DNA from: Setomelanomma holmii
Taxonomy: Eukaryota > Ascomycota > Dothideomycetes > Pleosporales > Phaeosphaeriaceae
Reading direction: 5' to 3'
NCBI GenBank assembly: GCA_010015745.1
Contig: ML978230.1
Location: 1-64,000 of the forward strand
Length of the DNA: 64,000 nt
The notes beneath the pieces were generated by a model. It was not told the DNA's origin and ran no database searches. It saw only the letters and a program-made list of their open reading frames with translations. Shown here piece after piece: positions 8,940-19,586 of this stretch. Position numbers and translations under genes: made by a program. The stretch's first letter is position 1, and every line of letters starts with the position of its first letter.

Positions 8940-11770
8940 TATCGCGATGCCTATTTCCCTATATCAACGCTTTTTTCTAGTGTTTTTAATCACCCTAATA
9001 TAGCTAAACGCCGCGTACTACACACCTCTCTAAGTAGCAAACGTTTGAGAGTAGCTGCTGCCACCGACGACGTCGTCTCAACTTATGCGGCCTCATCTCA
9101 GCCAGAATCTCAGCCAGCATCTCAGCCAGCATCTCAACGTCGATCACCTCGTAAAGCCCTCGCTGCTGCAAGCTAGGCTACCGCTTCATTACTAGTCCCT
9201 ACATTTAAGTCGCAGTTTTTAGAGTCGCATGTGGAGGATAATATTGTCGCGCCTACTGAGGGCAGCAGGGCTGTTACAGTAGCTATAACTGAGACTAGAG
9301 ACAAAGATAATAGCTAAGATGAGATAAGCAGCGTTGCTGATAGCTTTAACAGCATTGACTGGGCTCGTTTACCTAGCTATATAAAGCCACTAGCGAGCTC
9401 TAAGCGTCCTAAAAGCTGGATTTGTCAGCATAGCTACTGCGTTGTTAAGCGCGAGGCTACCAATCAGATCTGGTTTGTGTGCAAGTACTGCCACATCCAC
9501 AAAACTATTAACGCTGGCAGTGGTGGTTTGTTTAATATTACTTAGGCCCCTACCTCAGCAGCTACCTATCTCAGCCAGCCAAACGTGGCCACAACCTCAC
9601 AAAAGATAGCCTAAAGTCGACGCTAAGGGCACAAGTGCAGCTATTATTGCGGCAAGCTTATAACGCTAGGTTAGAGATGCCTCAGCCTACTGCTAACGCG
9701 TTCAGAAACTTCGACGTACAAGGCTTTCGAGTAGCTACTTTCATGTGGCTTGTTAACTAAAACCACCCTCTTAGTGAGCTTATGGCGCCTGATTTTAGAG
9801 AGATGATAAGGTTTGCTAACCTAGAGGTAGAGGCGGCGTTGTAGGTAAGTTACACTAGCGTTTCTACTTTTATGATAAGGTTGTTCAGGTCTATACAACT
9901 GCAGGTTGTTAACGCCTTATTAAGCGCAGTAAGCAAGATACACGTAAGCTTTAACAGCTAGACAAGAAAAGGTGGTAAACTTAGCTTTTTTAGAGTAGTC
10001 GCTCACTTTGCTGACGCAGCTGGAATAATACAAGACCTACCTATTGACCTGCCTAAGCTCGCCGGCGCCCACACTAGTGAGGCTATTGCCAAAGCTATCT
10101 CGATGACTCTCAGCGTACGGAGTAACTAGCAACTGAGTAGGTTACTTTGTACTAGATAACGCCGCCAATAACAACACTGCAATCGCCACGCTCGCCCGCA
10201 AGTACAACTTCGACCTAGCTCACCAGCGCCTCCGCTACGGTTGCCATATGCTCAACCTGATTGGCCAGGCTATTATATTTGGTAATAACAAGGACGCCTA
10301 CAGTAACACTTGAGAGCAGTACAGTACTGAGGAGCAGTACATGCGAGAGTGGCGGAAAGATGGCCCTATAGGTGTCCTAGTTTGACGTCATCAACTATAT
10401 CAAAACGCCGCAGCAGTACGAGCTTTTTCGCAGTTTCCAGCGCCGGACTAACACTAACCTGCCTGCTGAGGAGCGTCTTAAAGTTCTTAAGCCCGTCAAG
10501 CCTGTTGTTACTCGCTGGAACTCCTACTATGCCGCTTTTGAGTGAGCTACTAAGCTTTCAGCTGCCTATAACTTGTACGCTGAGTATCACATTAATAGGA
10601 TTATCTTTAAAGATGCGCACGCTGACAAGCGGAACAATGAGCGGCCCAACGCTCTAAGCTGGATGAGATCAACTAGGCTGCGAGCTGCTGATTGGGCAGT
10701 AATTGCAGAGTATTAGGACTGCTTGGCGCTGCTCAAGTACACCACAAAACGGCTTAAGGGTAGACTCCGCAACAAGCAATTAAGTGGGGCTCAGAAGGTC
10801 TAGCTTGACTTGATTGATTACCTATTTGAGCCTAGTAGTTGCCTATAGAGGCTTAATTCCTACCTAGATAGGTAAGTGGGTCTCTGAAGGTGAACGGATT
10901 GACTTGCTTGTTGCAGACTGTGCTTAAGGGGTACAGCAAATATGGCAAATATAGGGCGATTTATGAGGTTATACCAGTTTTTGAGTATGTACTTAGCCAG
11001 CTTAAGGACCAGGCACGCCCGTATGAGCAGGTCGATTTGAGTGTTCACCCAGAGGCCCCTGAGGATCACCTCAAGGTCAACCTCCTCGCTGCGTGGGCCA
11101 AGGCCAACGACTACTACAACAAGCTCGACGCCTCCCCCGCCTCCACCCGTACTATAAAACTTACTGCGATGTGGCCTGGGCTGACAAAGCTGGGTGGCTC
11201 AGCAGTGCCAACGTGGCGTTTCAGCAGCTCTGGGCGGCGTACAAACCTCAGCGCCCACGCCAGTCGTACACGGCTGCGCTGAGTAGCAACAATATAGACG
11301 AGGCAATCAGCGCTATACTCAGCCGAAACGTTGGTCAAGAGGCTCCGCTGGACGAGTTTGAGCGCTGGAAAACTGTGACGAGTATATATGCTATCCTACG
11401 CCCAGTATGCCTATTCAGCACACTGTACCTTTTTGGTAGCTGTTGGTCAAGTGGCGTAGGGCTTGATCGTGACAAAAACACAGGAACCACAGTAGACGCA
11501 GGAGCAGTATACCGCAGATGGCAATCCAGTCCAATACTAGATTCAATTACTGCTAAAATACCCGCATTTGGCGTAGTTTGCGATCGATATTATAACTATC
11601 CCAGCATTAAGCAGCGATTGCGAGCGCCTCTTTAGCGAGCTTGGCAACCTACTTGAGCTGAAACGACGAGCTCTTAGCAGTGAGCTACTCGCAGCTCTTC
11701 AATTAGTGAGATCCTAGGTGCGAGCTAGCTATAAACTAACTATTTATAGTAAGGCTAAGCTTTCAGATAA
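8940..11770 (+). pseudogene. hAT transposase, degenerate
   Basis: Recognisable blocks in order: a BED-type zinc finger around 9420-9510 (W-I-C, then K-Y-C-H-I-H), the catalytic-region block around 10150-10270 (DNAANNNTAI, RLRYGCHMLNLIGQAI), ERIDLLVADCAKGY near 10900, HPYYKTYCDVAWADKAGWLS near 11140, EAPLDEFERWK near 11350, and the C-terminal dimerisation block after the nested insert (FAIDIITIPALSSDCERLFS). Multiple TAG stops replace conserved Trp, for example within the dimerisation block, and there is a frame change near 11140. A 12-bp unit (TCTCAGCCAGCA) is repeated about three times near 9098-9140. Confidence 0.82.
11374..11474 (+). repeat. 101-bp LTR-like element, family B, copy 2
   Basis: Inserted in the hAT dimerisation region with perfect 5-bp duplications AAAAC at 11369-11373 and 11475-11479. 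Ends are TGTGACGA and TCGTGACA. Removing insert plus one duplication restores the downstream hAT frame. Same length as the inverted copy at 1711-1811. Confidence 0.92.
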
Positions 11771-11849
11771 GGAACTTTTAGATGATTACAATATACTTGG
11801 GTGGGACAATTAGCTATAGTAATTTGGTAGTATTTAGTCCTTTAGTAGT

Positions 11850-11985
11850 CAAGTAAATCAAGTACTTGCAAGCAAACCAAGCAAGTCAAGCAAGCAACAG
11901 ATTGCTCCCAAGCAAGTCAAGTTACGCCTACACTCTAACCAAGCAAGTCAAGTTTGAGGCAGTGACTTGCTTGAATTGCTTGTTG
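11850..11985. repeat. right subterminal AAGCAAG/CTTGCTTG repeat cluster of hAT
   Basis: Counterpart of the left cluster: repeated CAAGCAAGTCAAG-like units in both orientations in the last 140 bp of the element. Confidence 0.75.
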
Positions 11986-12005
11986 GCAACTGTGGGTCCT
12001 ACATG

Positions 12006-12380
12006 TCACCGTGTGGGTTGCTCAGGACAATCGCCTCCGCTTTCGCAAGCTTGCGACGTAGTTCCAATTGTCTTCCTTCGCCGGATCGCGCGCATATGCT
12101 TCGGACTGGGACGATCCTCGAGGGTGGAGAATGACTGGCAGATGGCCATATGTTGCTTCCAGTCCCTCTTCTGGCAAGCTGCGTAGCAGTAACGAGCATT
12201 GCGACAGCTGGAGTATCGATGGGTGCCGAGAACGTTGCATTTAAAGCACAGTGGAGGGCAGACGTTGGTGGTCAGAGGTGTGTTTTTGGTAGCTTTGGCC
12301 GCATTGGCGGTGCTGCTGGTTCGCCTTCGATTGCTCAGGATCGAATTTGAGGTTTTGAGACACGGTGATGTGGCGCGGAG
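12006..12380 (-). pseudogene. MYND zinc-finger protein fragment
   Basis: The minus strand reads CFKCNVLGTHRYSSC then RNARYCYAACQKRDWKQHMAIC, a complete MYND metal-binding pattern (C-x2-C, C, C-x3-C, H-x3-C), followed by RPSPKHMRAI. The frame ends in TGA at 12006, three bases from the hAT target duplication. No ATG precedes the finger in frame; an ATG in another frame near 12395 implies a lost base or an unseen intron. After RPSPKHM, a neighbouring frame reads DPAKEDNW, resembling the FPRKED motif of two related genes at 16.1 and 18.3 kb, so a frameshift is likely. Confidence 0.6.
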
Positions 12381-12434
12381 GGGAGATTATGATCATCGCG
12401 GATTCGAGGTGCAGTGGTTTTCGTCTGCGTGCGT

Positions 12435-13480
12435 CTAGAGTTGACGTTCATCGGTGTGAGCATCGAGCATCATGCGATTTTGCCGGCGTTGACAACTACG
12501 GACAAAGTCTGCAGCACGGCATATGAAGTCGGGATAGACCTCCCCAACGAGATGCTTAATCGAGGTAGGTGTCTCTAGTTGCATCCTGGTTTCACGCCAA
12601 CGCGCGTCCTAACCTTCCGCGAGACGTCGATCTGCTTCCTTCATGGCAGCTTGTCTTTCTTTACAAATGTCAAAGATGTTGCGTCCTGCCATATACCGAT
12701 CGGCAGTGCCTGTGCGCTGGAATGAGGACATGACTGTTGTCTCTTCGAAGCGCACGAGTTCGAAGTTCACTGCGCTTGGGTCGAACGGTGTAAGACCTTT
12801 CTCTGGTGGCGTAGGATCGACGTCGAGTGGATCCGATACAGGCTCTCTTGCTCCAAACACGATACGCAGGTTCGCGTTGGCCTGATGGTCGACCAGGCGT
12901 CGGCTGTTCTTCACCTGCAGAAGTCGTAATTCAGGTTTGACCTCGTCGTTGTTGATGACGGTGTCGTATGTGGACCATAGCCCTTGGATGCATTTTGATA
13001 CAGTATCGTCGCGATACATGTTCCCACCTGTAGAAGCCGCGCCCAAAAGAGCTTCAACGTCAGTGGACAGGTCGGACAGCAATTGCAGCAGCACGTCCAC
13101 GCGTCGCTTCTCTGTCACATTCACCGAATCTTTGCGCTTCTGGTATGCGCGTTGAGCTTCTCGAACCTGCGCTCGTCTTTTCTGTGGCATTCGTTGGCTT
13201 TGAGGCAGCGCTTGAGTGTTGCTGAGGCACGAACACCTACCTCGATAGCGCTCTCATCGCGCGGCCGCGCGACTCGCGGCCTCCCACGACCGCGTCGCGC
13301 AGGGACAGGTGCAGACGGCGATTCAAGTGGTGTCACCTTCGACGCTTCATCTGTCACTTGCCCAGTTGCGTCGTTCGCATTGATAATCGGCTGTAGCCAA
13401 TTGCCATAACCGAAGGCCTTTCCTGTCTGCACGATCTCGTCGTCGCTACCATTCAAAAATGGTGGCCGGATTGAGTTCAT
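12435..13480 (-). pseudogene. bZIP-type transcription factor with in-frame TAG
   Basis: Two exons: 13241-13480 and 12609-13181, GT-AG intron, in phase. The product has an AT-hook-like RRGRGRPR stretch, PRDESAIE, then a bZIP basic region (KRRAQVREAQRAYQKRKD) split by the intron, and a weak heptad run (VDVLLQLLSDLSTDVEALL). The frame reaches TAG at 12609-12611 after 270 residues, but the same frame stays open for about 57 more codons to TAG at 12435, with non-repetitive, protein-like content (PTSIKHLVGEVYPDF). One C-to-T or G-to-A change would explain the first stop. Either a shorter active factor or a pseudogene is possible; DNA binding is inferred from the basic region. Confidence 0.65.
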
Positions 13481-14180
13481 CTTCACTCTACGATGGCGGA
13501 GGAAGAACGCAATACGATGCGTTAGTTGAAGAGCTTAAAACTGAGATGAGAGCCACAGGCAGGCTTGTTCTACTTGGTAGCGGAAACGGAGAGTTGATCA
13601 GAAATGATCAGAAATTGTTCAGGGTTGAAGCCACAACGCTCGGGCCGTTCTTCGGCCTGGTCATCTCCATCCTCCAGCCTCATCGCGTCAAACCACATCA
13701 TCAACTCCCTAGACTACACTCTTTTCCACATCACGAGGGCTTGCGCGAAGTTGTGAATGTTGCACGATACGACGAATGCGCACATAGTTCCGGGCGCCAC
13801 CCGACACCCTCGGCTCCAAATAATGACAATCCGCGATGATCTGCATCCCTATGACGGTCAGAGAAATTCTGGGGAAGCTGCACCAATCATGGCACTGCGC
13901 TGAAGAGCCGGTGGAAGCGGTTTCGTCTGAAAGAGGCATCGTATCCTCCAATTCAATCAATACTCGGTGCTTCTATACACGCAAATCCTGGGGAAACCAT
14001 ACTTGCGGGGAAGGTGAGGAACGATGTCACGCATCTTGATGTGGATCTTCCACCGACTGCTACCACGTCATGAATCCACCGCTTGATGAGCATGTATAAA
14101 ACCTGTCATGTCGTCGACCATGCACCTGGTCAGCGGTGGCGATCCTCTCCAAAACACCTTGATCGTTTCAAGCTTTTATA
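13481..14180. other. intergenic between divergent bZIP-like and GH43 genes
   Basis: About 700 bases that would hold both promoters. Short overlapping frames on both strands have no recognisable domain. Confidence 0.5.
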
Positions 14181-15867
14181 ATGCGCTCATTAAGGTCACT
14201 GGTCGCGCTGCTGCCATTCATGGCTGGTGCGAGTCCACTCACAACTCGTGCCGACACCTTTAACTACCTGGTCCTCTGGGAGGACTATACGGATCTCGAC
14301 GTTTTTCGAGTTGGCGATGTGTACTACTACTCATCGTCAACCTTTGCCTTCTCGCCTGGTGCACCAGTACTCAAGTCATACGACCTCATAAACTGGACAT
14401 CCGTCTCGCACAGCATTCCTACGCTGAATTTTGGCTCTCAGTATGACCTGAACGGAAGCCGTGCTTACGTCAAGGGCGTGTGGGCAAGCACTTTGCGATA
14501 TCGTAAGTCGACCGACACATTTTATTGGATGGAATGTATCTCTGGCGGTCAGACCTATATCTGGACAGCGAGCAGCACGAATGCAGGCGCCAACAACGGT
14601 GAAGTATTGAATTGGGACTGGAAGGCTAGAGGAACGATCCCACGCTGCTACTACGACAACGGACTGCTCATTGATGACGATGATACCATGTATATGGTTT
14701 ATGGCAGCACTAAGATCATGGTTGCGCAGCTCAGCAAAGACAGTCTTTCCGAAGTGAAGACACAACAAGTATACGAATCACCCGATGGAGTCTACATTGA
14801 AGGTTCACGCATATACAAGATCAACGGGACGTCTACATCTTCGTCATCAAGCCAGCAGACGACGAATATGTGCTCAAGTCAAAGAGCATATGGAGACTCA
14901 CGAACGCCAGATCCTGGTCGACAGCATTGCTGGACCATTATCCAATGCTGGAAATGCTCATCACGGCGGCATCGTCGATACAAAGGATGGCAAATGGTAC
15001 TACGTCGCTTTCTTGGACTCTTATCCTGGAGGCCGCATTTCAGTAGTCGCCCCTCTTACCTGGAGCGCAGACGGTTGGCCCTCGGTGGTCAGAGTGGACA
15101 ATGAGTGGGGCAAGTTTTATCCGATGCCGGTGAAGACCAGCAAGACCGTACCACCGCCTACTGGCCTCGATACCTTTAAGGGTTCTTCTTTGTCCGCTGA
15201 ATGGGGGTGGAATCATAATCCAGACACCAGCAGATTCTCTCTTCTTGGCGGCTCTGGTGGCCTCCGTCTGCGCACCGCAACCGTTACCAACGACCTATTC
15301 TCAGCACGTAACACGCTCACGCACCGCATCCTCGGTCCCAAGTCTTCTGAAACGTTCAGACTCGACATCAGCAAGATGTCAGATGGTGATTGTGCAGGCG
15401 CCATACTCTTCCGAGATGTCGCCGCATATATCGGCATGCACAAAGAAGGAGGAAACGCCAAGCTCGTTATGGTCAACAACCTCAACTTAAACTCAGACTG
15501 GACGACCAACTCCACTGGCAGTGTAGCGGCGACTGGGCCGACAATTGCTGCAAGTTCAACAGATTTGTGGCTGAGCGTGCAATCGGACATTACACCAGCA
15601 TTTGGCACAAGCACGTCTCGCGCGAGCACTTTCTGGTACAGCACGGATGGGAATACTTTCACCCAGCTGGGAGCTACATTCCTGATGACGAACACATGGC
15701 AGTTCTTCACCGGCTATCGGTTTGGTGTATTGAACTTTGCGACAAAGGCCTTGGGAGGAAAAATAACCTTAAAGAGCTTTGAGCTCAAAGCCTTGCAATT
15801 CCGTGCCAGCAAAGATTGTCAATTTTGGCTTGTAGTTGGGGCCATTGCAACTCGCAAATTCAAATGA
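14181..15867 (+). pseudogene. secreted GH43-family glycosidase (xylosidase/arabinosidase-like), frameshifted
   Basis: Starts with a signal peptide (MRSLRSLVALLPFMAGASP) and continues as a family 43 beta-propeller: DYTDLDVFRVGDVYYYSSST, GAPVLKSYDLINW, VKGVWASTLRYR, TMYMVYGS. Around 14832 the frame shifts (VYIFVIKPADDEYV) and around 14895 it shifts again (QILVDSIAGPLSNAG, HHGGIVDTKDGKWYYVAFLD, GRISVVAPLTW). A C-terminal beta-sandwich follows (GKFYPMPV, WGWNHNPD) to the stop at 15867. Each shift fits loss of one base. No internal stop codons occur within the three frame segments. If real, the enzyme is truncated mid-propeller. Assembly indels are the alternative. Confidence 0.8.
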
Positions 15868-16063
15868 CCGGCTATATGTTTGGCCTTCTTCATTGTCATT
15901 TTTCACCTCACATCAAACTGTTCTGCTTGCTGACATCATACGTCGCTCTGCATACCGATCTACTTTTTGCGCATATGATGGTGAGACAGAAGTGCCAGCA
16001 AGCCTCTGATCGAATATATGTCCTTGCAGAAACAACGGGCTCGACTTGGAGTAGCTCCGCACA

Positions 16064-16620
16064 ATGTCCGGGAGGAGCAAAGTCTGTTGCGCAGTTCTTA
16101 TGGATAGCACAACACCAATGCCGTGCAACACATACAAAGCACTTGTCTACTGCTCGAAAACCTGTCATTCCACGCCAAACCTCCACGAGCAACTCTACAT
16201 CTCCATGCGTGCTCTGGAGCCGCAGCCGGAGCCAGGGCACCACTTTTGCGTGCTGCATTTTCCACGAGACGACGATGTTTCCAAACTCGTCTGGCTCCGT
16301 TATGAACCAATCTTGACCAAGGCTTGGCTTCTGATGCCAGATCACGAAGCCATCAGAGACTCCCTCGATCCTTCTCCTGCACAGATTGACGTCGCGCCAT
16401 TTAAAACATTGCCCACATTTGATTGCACTAATGGCGGTATGGTGATAGAGATATACTAATTGCGGCCAGCGGACCGAACAACTTCAGACATTGATATCAG
16501 CAAATCTCTGAGTCTTCACAATAGGTCAGACAGCAGGGCGTGGGGGGCGGCGCACTCGCAAGGGAATATATTCTGACGCATGGGCCGAGAAATCTCGGGG
16601 TTGGGTGTGCGGATTGGAAT
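16064..16620 (+). pseudogene. degenerate MYND-finger family member, copy A
   Basis: From ATG 16064 the frame gives a Cys-rich start (VYCSKTC, HEQLYISM), then ALEPQPEPGHHFCVLHFPRDDD and LVWLRYEP, ending at TAA 16457-16459. The downstream sequence continues in frame with a segment (LRPADRTT, then REISGLGVRIG) that aligns to the C-terminal part of the gene at 18310. The TAA therefore falls inside the original gene, and a TGA follows further on. The family combines a MYND-like finger with a conserved F-P-x4-P-x-(F/L)-V-W-L block and is widespread in Dothideomycetes; its function is unknown. Confidence 0.5.
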
Positions 16621-16839
16621 GCTTTCCATTGGGATTCGCGTGGAACATGATTCACCCCTGAAACCACGTCTTCGACCAGCGTAGTGTACCATACCTAGCG
16701 TGATCCCGCAAATCAGTCCCGTACATAAGCAAGCATCGCCCCGTAAACATGATCTTAGCACTACTGCAATCGGCCTGCAAATACCCGCGAAGATCCCGCA
16801 AGCAATACTTTCTAATTCGCGAAGCGCAGTACTGTCACT

Positions 16840-17937
16840 TTGCCGACCATCAAACTAGGCTTATTGTTATTGGATAGCTTCTCGATTGAACGTACAAAAG
16901 TTACATCGAATGCCCTCCCTCCGATACACCACGCCACTCTATCTGGCTCATCATCGATCGATGTGCCACCACCATATTCTGGAGTCGAATCGAGCCACAA
17001 CTCGACAGCCGCAGGGCCTTGCTACGAGCTCACTTCCAGCATACAAGCCGAGGGATTGTTTCCTCGCCAACCCGAGATACGTCTTAACATGGACAAGATA
17101 CATAGACCCACGAGATGCATCGAAGCTGTCCACCAGCAACTAAAAGGCAAATACATCCAGCGGGAAGTTTCCGGCGATATATGATCGAGCTAACTGCACT
17201 CACTCACTCTCGGCGCTGACTTTGACGTCCTGAACGCAGCTCTGTCCAAAGAATCCCCGATCAAAGACGATATGATCAATGACGACGCGATCAAAGAGAA
17301 AACTATCAAGGAAAAGAACTCAATCCTGTCGCCCGAAGAGCACGCCGACCTGCTGGCAATGTCGCGACTTATCGAGAAAGTCTGGCTGCAGGCCACGTAA
17401 ATGCATCAACGAGTGAACACGTTGAAAAGATCTGAGCCTCAGCACCTCCGCAACTCAATCCTCGCTCCCTGTGATGAGCTTAAAGAGAGCAGCATATACG
17501 CGTTTGCTCTGAACTTGAACGGGTGGTACAGCCAGTGTCTCTCCTAATCAGTGCCCGTGCCATTTGGCCAAACGATCCCCGGGTACTGGAAGCAAAATTT
17601 TCAGCATGACTCAAAGCATGCCGAGACTAAGGTCTCTGGGAATGTTCTAGGTGCCTTCTGGACTGCAATCGAGACTATACTCAAACGAGCGTAGGAGGCG
17701 TGCAAGAATTTGCGCGGATCTTTCTGAGGCAGAGATGGCTACAAGAAGTTATGCCAGGATCTTGAGTATGGACATGAGAAGAAGGCATCCGGCTATCGCA
17801 TTGCAATCGAACACGCTAGTCTAGGCGATGAGCTCCAAGCGCTGCGTGAAGAGGCGGAGGGTCTACATGTCCAACGAATGAGCTGCATGAACGCTAATTT
17901 CGAAGCACTGTTTGCCGAGATAAGCACACGACGTTGA
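16840..17937 (+). pseudogene. unrecognised decayed gene
   Basis: Two parts that may belong together. 16840-17184 is open for 114 codons with a VPPPYSGVESS stretch. From about 17205 a second frame reads FDVLNAALSKESPIKDD, EEHADLLAMSRLIEKVWLQAT, then after a TAA continues in the same frame with CDELKESSIYAFALNLNGWYSQ, GNVLGAFWTAIETILKRA, GYRIAIEHASLGDELQALREEAEGL to a stop at 17937. Stops inside the second part are TAA, TAA, TAG and TGA. The codon content looks like coding sequence and is helical and charged towards the end. I do not recognise the family. Confidence 0.35.
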
Positions 17938-18309
17938 ATGGGAATCGGTTGGGAATATAGCCTGTCACTTGCGGTCACCGTCAAGAGTTTTGAGCTCAAG
18001 AATTCATAGTCACGAGCCAACTATATGAGTTAATCATGATGGCCACTGCTGTGAAATCCAATCTACAGTAAGCCGACAAATTGTCACCAAGGCCGATTGT
18101 CAAACTTTCGTGATTTGTCTGTGTGAATATCTTCGCATACGAGTGGCCTGCTTGTTAGCATCACATGGCATCCGTCATGCTGGCTTGCTTCTTACACATA
18201 CATTTGTGGAGCGACTACACCAGCAAGCTTCTGTCCATATATGGATCTTAGGCTGGGCTCCATCACCTTTATCTTCAAGCATTGCATGCTCGACCGTTCA
18301 TTCTACACC

Positions 18310-18909
18310 ATGTCTGCAAAGTGCGAAGCCTGTCACGCAAATGTCGCTGCAACACCAACGCGATGCAATATATGCAACGCTAACATCTGCAGCTCCCCCA
18401 ACTATTCTATTAGATTTAGCCTGCACAGGACTTTGTGCGCTCCCCTCCAAAATCTTGGGCCGCGACCAGAGGACAACTTCCAGGTCCTCCACTTTCCGCG
18501 CAAGGAAGATGCTCCCAGACCTGTCTGGCTCAGCCACCTCACAACTTCAGCCAGTTCCGGACTCGTCCCCAACACCCTTGACATCGTAAGCTACGTCGAG
18601 CCACCGAACCCGCAGGCTGCTGGCCCATGCTTCGAAGCCTCGCCTGGGTTCGCCTGCGAACACTGTGGTATCGAGATCCAGATATACTGCTTCCGATTGC
18701 GGGAGCGAACGGTTGGGGACTCTTATAATTTAGGCAGGAACAAGTCATTTGGTAATGTTTGCAATTTGCAGAAAAACAAGGTATGGAGGGGAGGGTTACT
18801 TGCGAGGGGATATGTTCAAGGTGTGCACACGCAGGAGCCAAGGGATTTGGAGATCGGGTGTGCGGGTGAGGTAGTGAAATTCCTGGAAGCACAGATGGAC
18901 GGTAACTAG
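18310..18909 (+). CDS. MYND-like finger family protein, copy B
   Basis: An uninterrupted 199-codon frame from ATG 18310. The N-terminus is Cys-rich (KCEACHAN, RCNICNANICSS, LHRTLC) and resembles a MYND finger in which the last Cys pair is disturbed. It continues GPRPEDNFQVLHFPRKEDAPRPVWL, the conserved block shared with the relic at 16064, then CEHCGIEIQIYC and a C-terminal DLEIGCAGEVVKFLEA. There is no intron and no stop, but the altered finger suggests it may no longer bind zinc normally. An upstream in-frame ATG at 18241 is possible; I prefer 18310 by alignment with copy A. Function unknown. Confidence 0.5.
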   Translation: MSAKCEACHANVAATPTRCNICNANICSSPNYSIRFSLHRTLCAPLQNLGPRPEDNFQVLHFPRKEDAPRPVWLSHLTTSASSGLVPNTLDIVSYVEPPNPQAAGPCFEASPGFACEHCGIEIQIYCFRLRERTVGDSYNLGRNKSFGNVCNLQKNKVWRGGLLARGYVQGVHTQEPRDLEIGCAGEVVKFLEAQMDGN

Positions 18910-19586
18910 GCGCTATAGGGCTGAAAGTCGGGTGTTTGTTTGGGCCAGCTCATACAGCCCCTTGTCAATGGCTCTGGGTGGGGTTTGTCTTCTATCCAAG
19001 GGAGTTGAGACCCATTTCATTGTACTACAATGTACATGGGGTCAAGTCTGCCGTGGTATGTCGTTTTGAACTCAGTAAAGTGCATCAAGTCGCACTTCAG
19101 ACATTGAAAAAGTGCGATCGAAATGGTCAAGACGTCCGGATGCTTTCGACCACATCGTACGATCGAGACCGACTTTACGTGCGTAAGGCGACAGATGTCT
19201 TCCGTATCCAATGAGCAAGGTACATGCCTGTACGCCACCCATGCACGCGACACGGTATCACGCGACCAGCTGACATCGCGGGGTCTTCGTGTTGCAGCTC
19301 GGCGCGTTCATGGGCTTCGGACGTGCAGCGGCACGCACGTTTGCGGTGAATAATGCGAGCTATGCGGAGTTCCAACACTAGTGAGGAAGTTCTCATATCA
19401 GTAATGCGAAACAAGCGCATCGACACGATCGAAAATTGAAGTGGTGCCTCGAAGTGGTCAGATGCTGCCTGAATGCATCTAATGAATGTGACGTGCAAGT
19501 TGTCAAGTCGCACAGTTCTTCTACTGTTCTCCATCCTGGCGATTTTCCTCTTCCTAGCCAGACCTTATTTTGCATCGCTTGCAAAC
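18910..19586. other. intergenic, no gene seen
   Basis: About 680 bases with only short overlapping frames. A frame beginning at 19473 adds a hydrophobic stretch (VLLLFSILAIFLFLA) upstream of the VOC relic start and could be a leader, but I place the family start at 19587. Confidence 0.4.

Larger units (their letters stand above)
8475..11994 (+). mobile_element. hAT-superfamily DNA transposon
   Basis: A 3,520-bp element with short inverted ends (CAGAGTTGCC left; CACAGTTGCC as reverse complement of the right end) and perfect 8-bp target duplications GGTCCTAC at 8467-8474 and 11995-12002. Eight-base duplications and CA...TG ends are diagnostic of hAT. Both subterminal zones carry many AAGCAAG/CTTGCTTG repeats. 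It carries a degenerate transposase in plus orientation and a 101-bp nested insert near the 3' end. Confidence 0.93.

Noticed and set aside
13459..13839. Plus-strand frame opposite the bZIP start
   Set aside because: No domain and it overlaps the start of the bZIP-like gene; probably chance.
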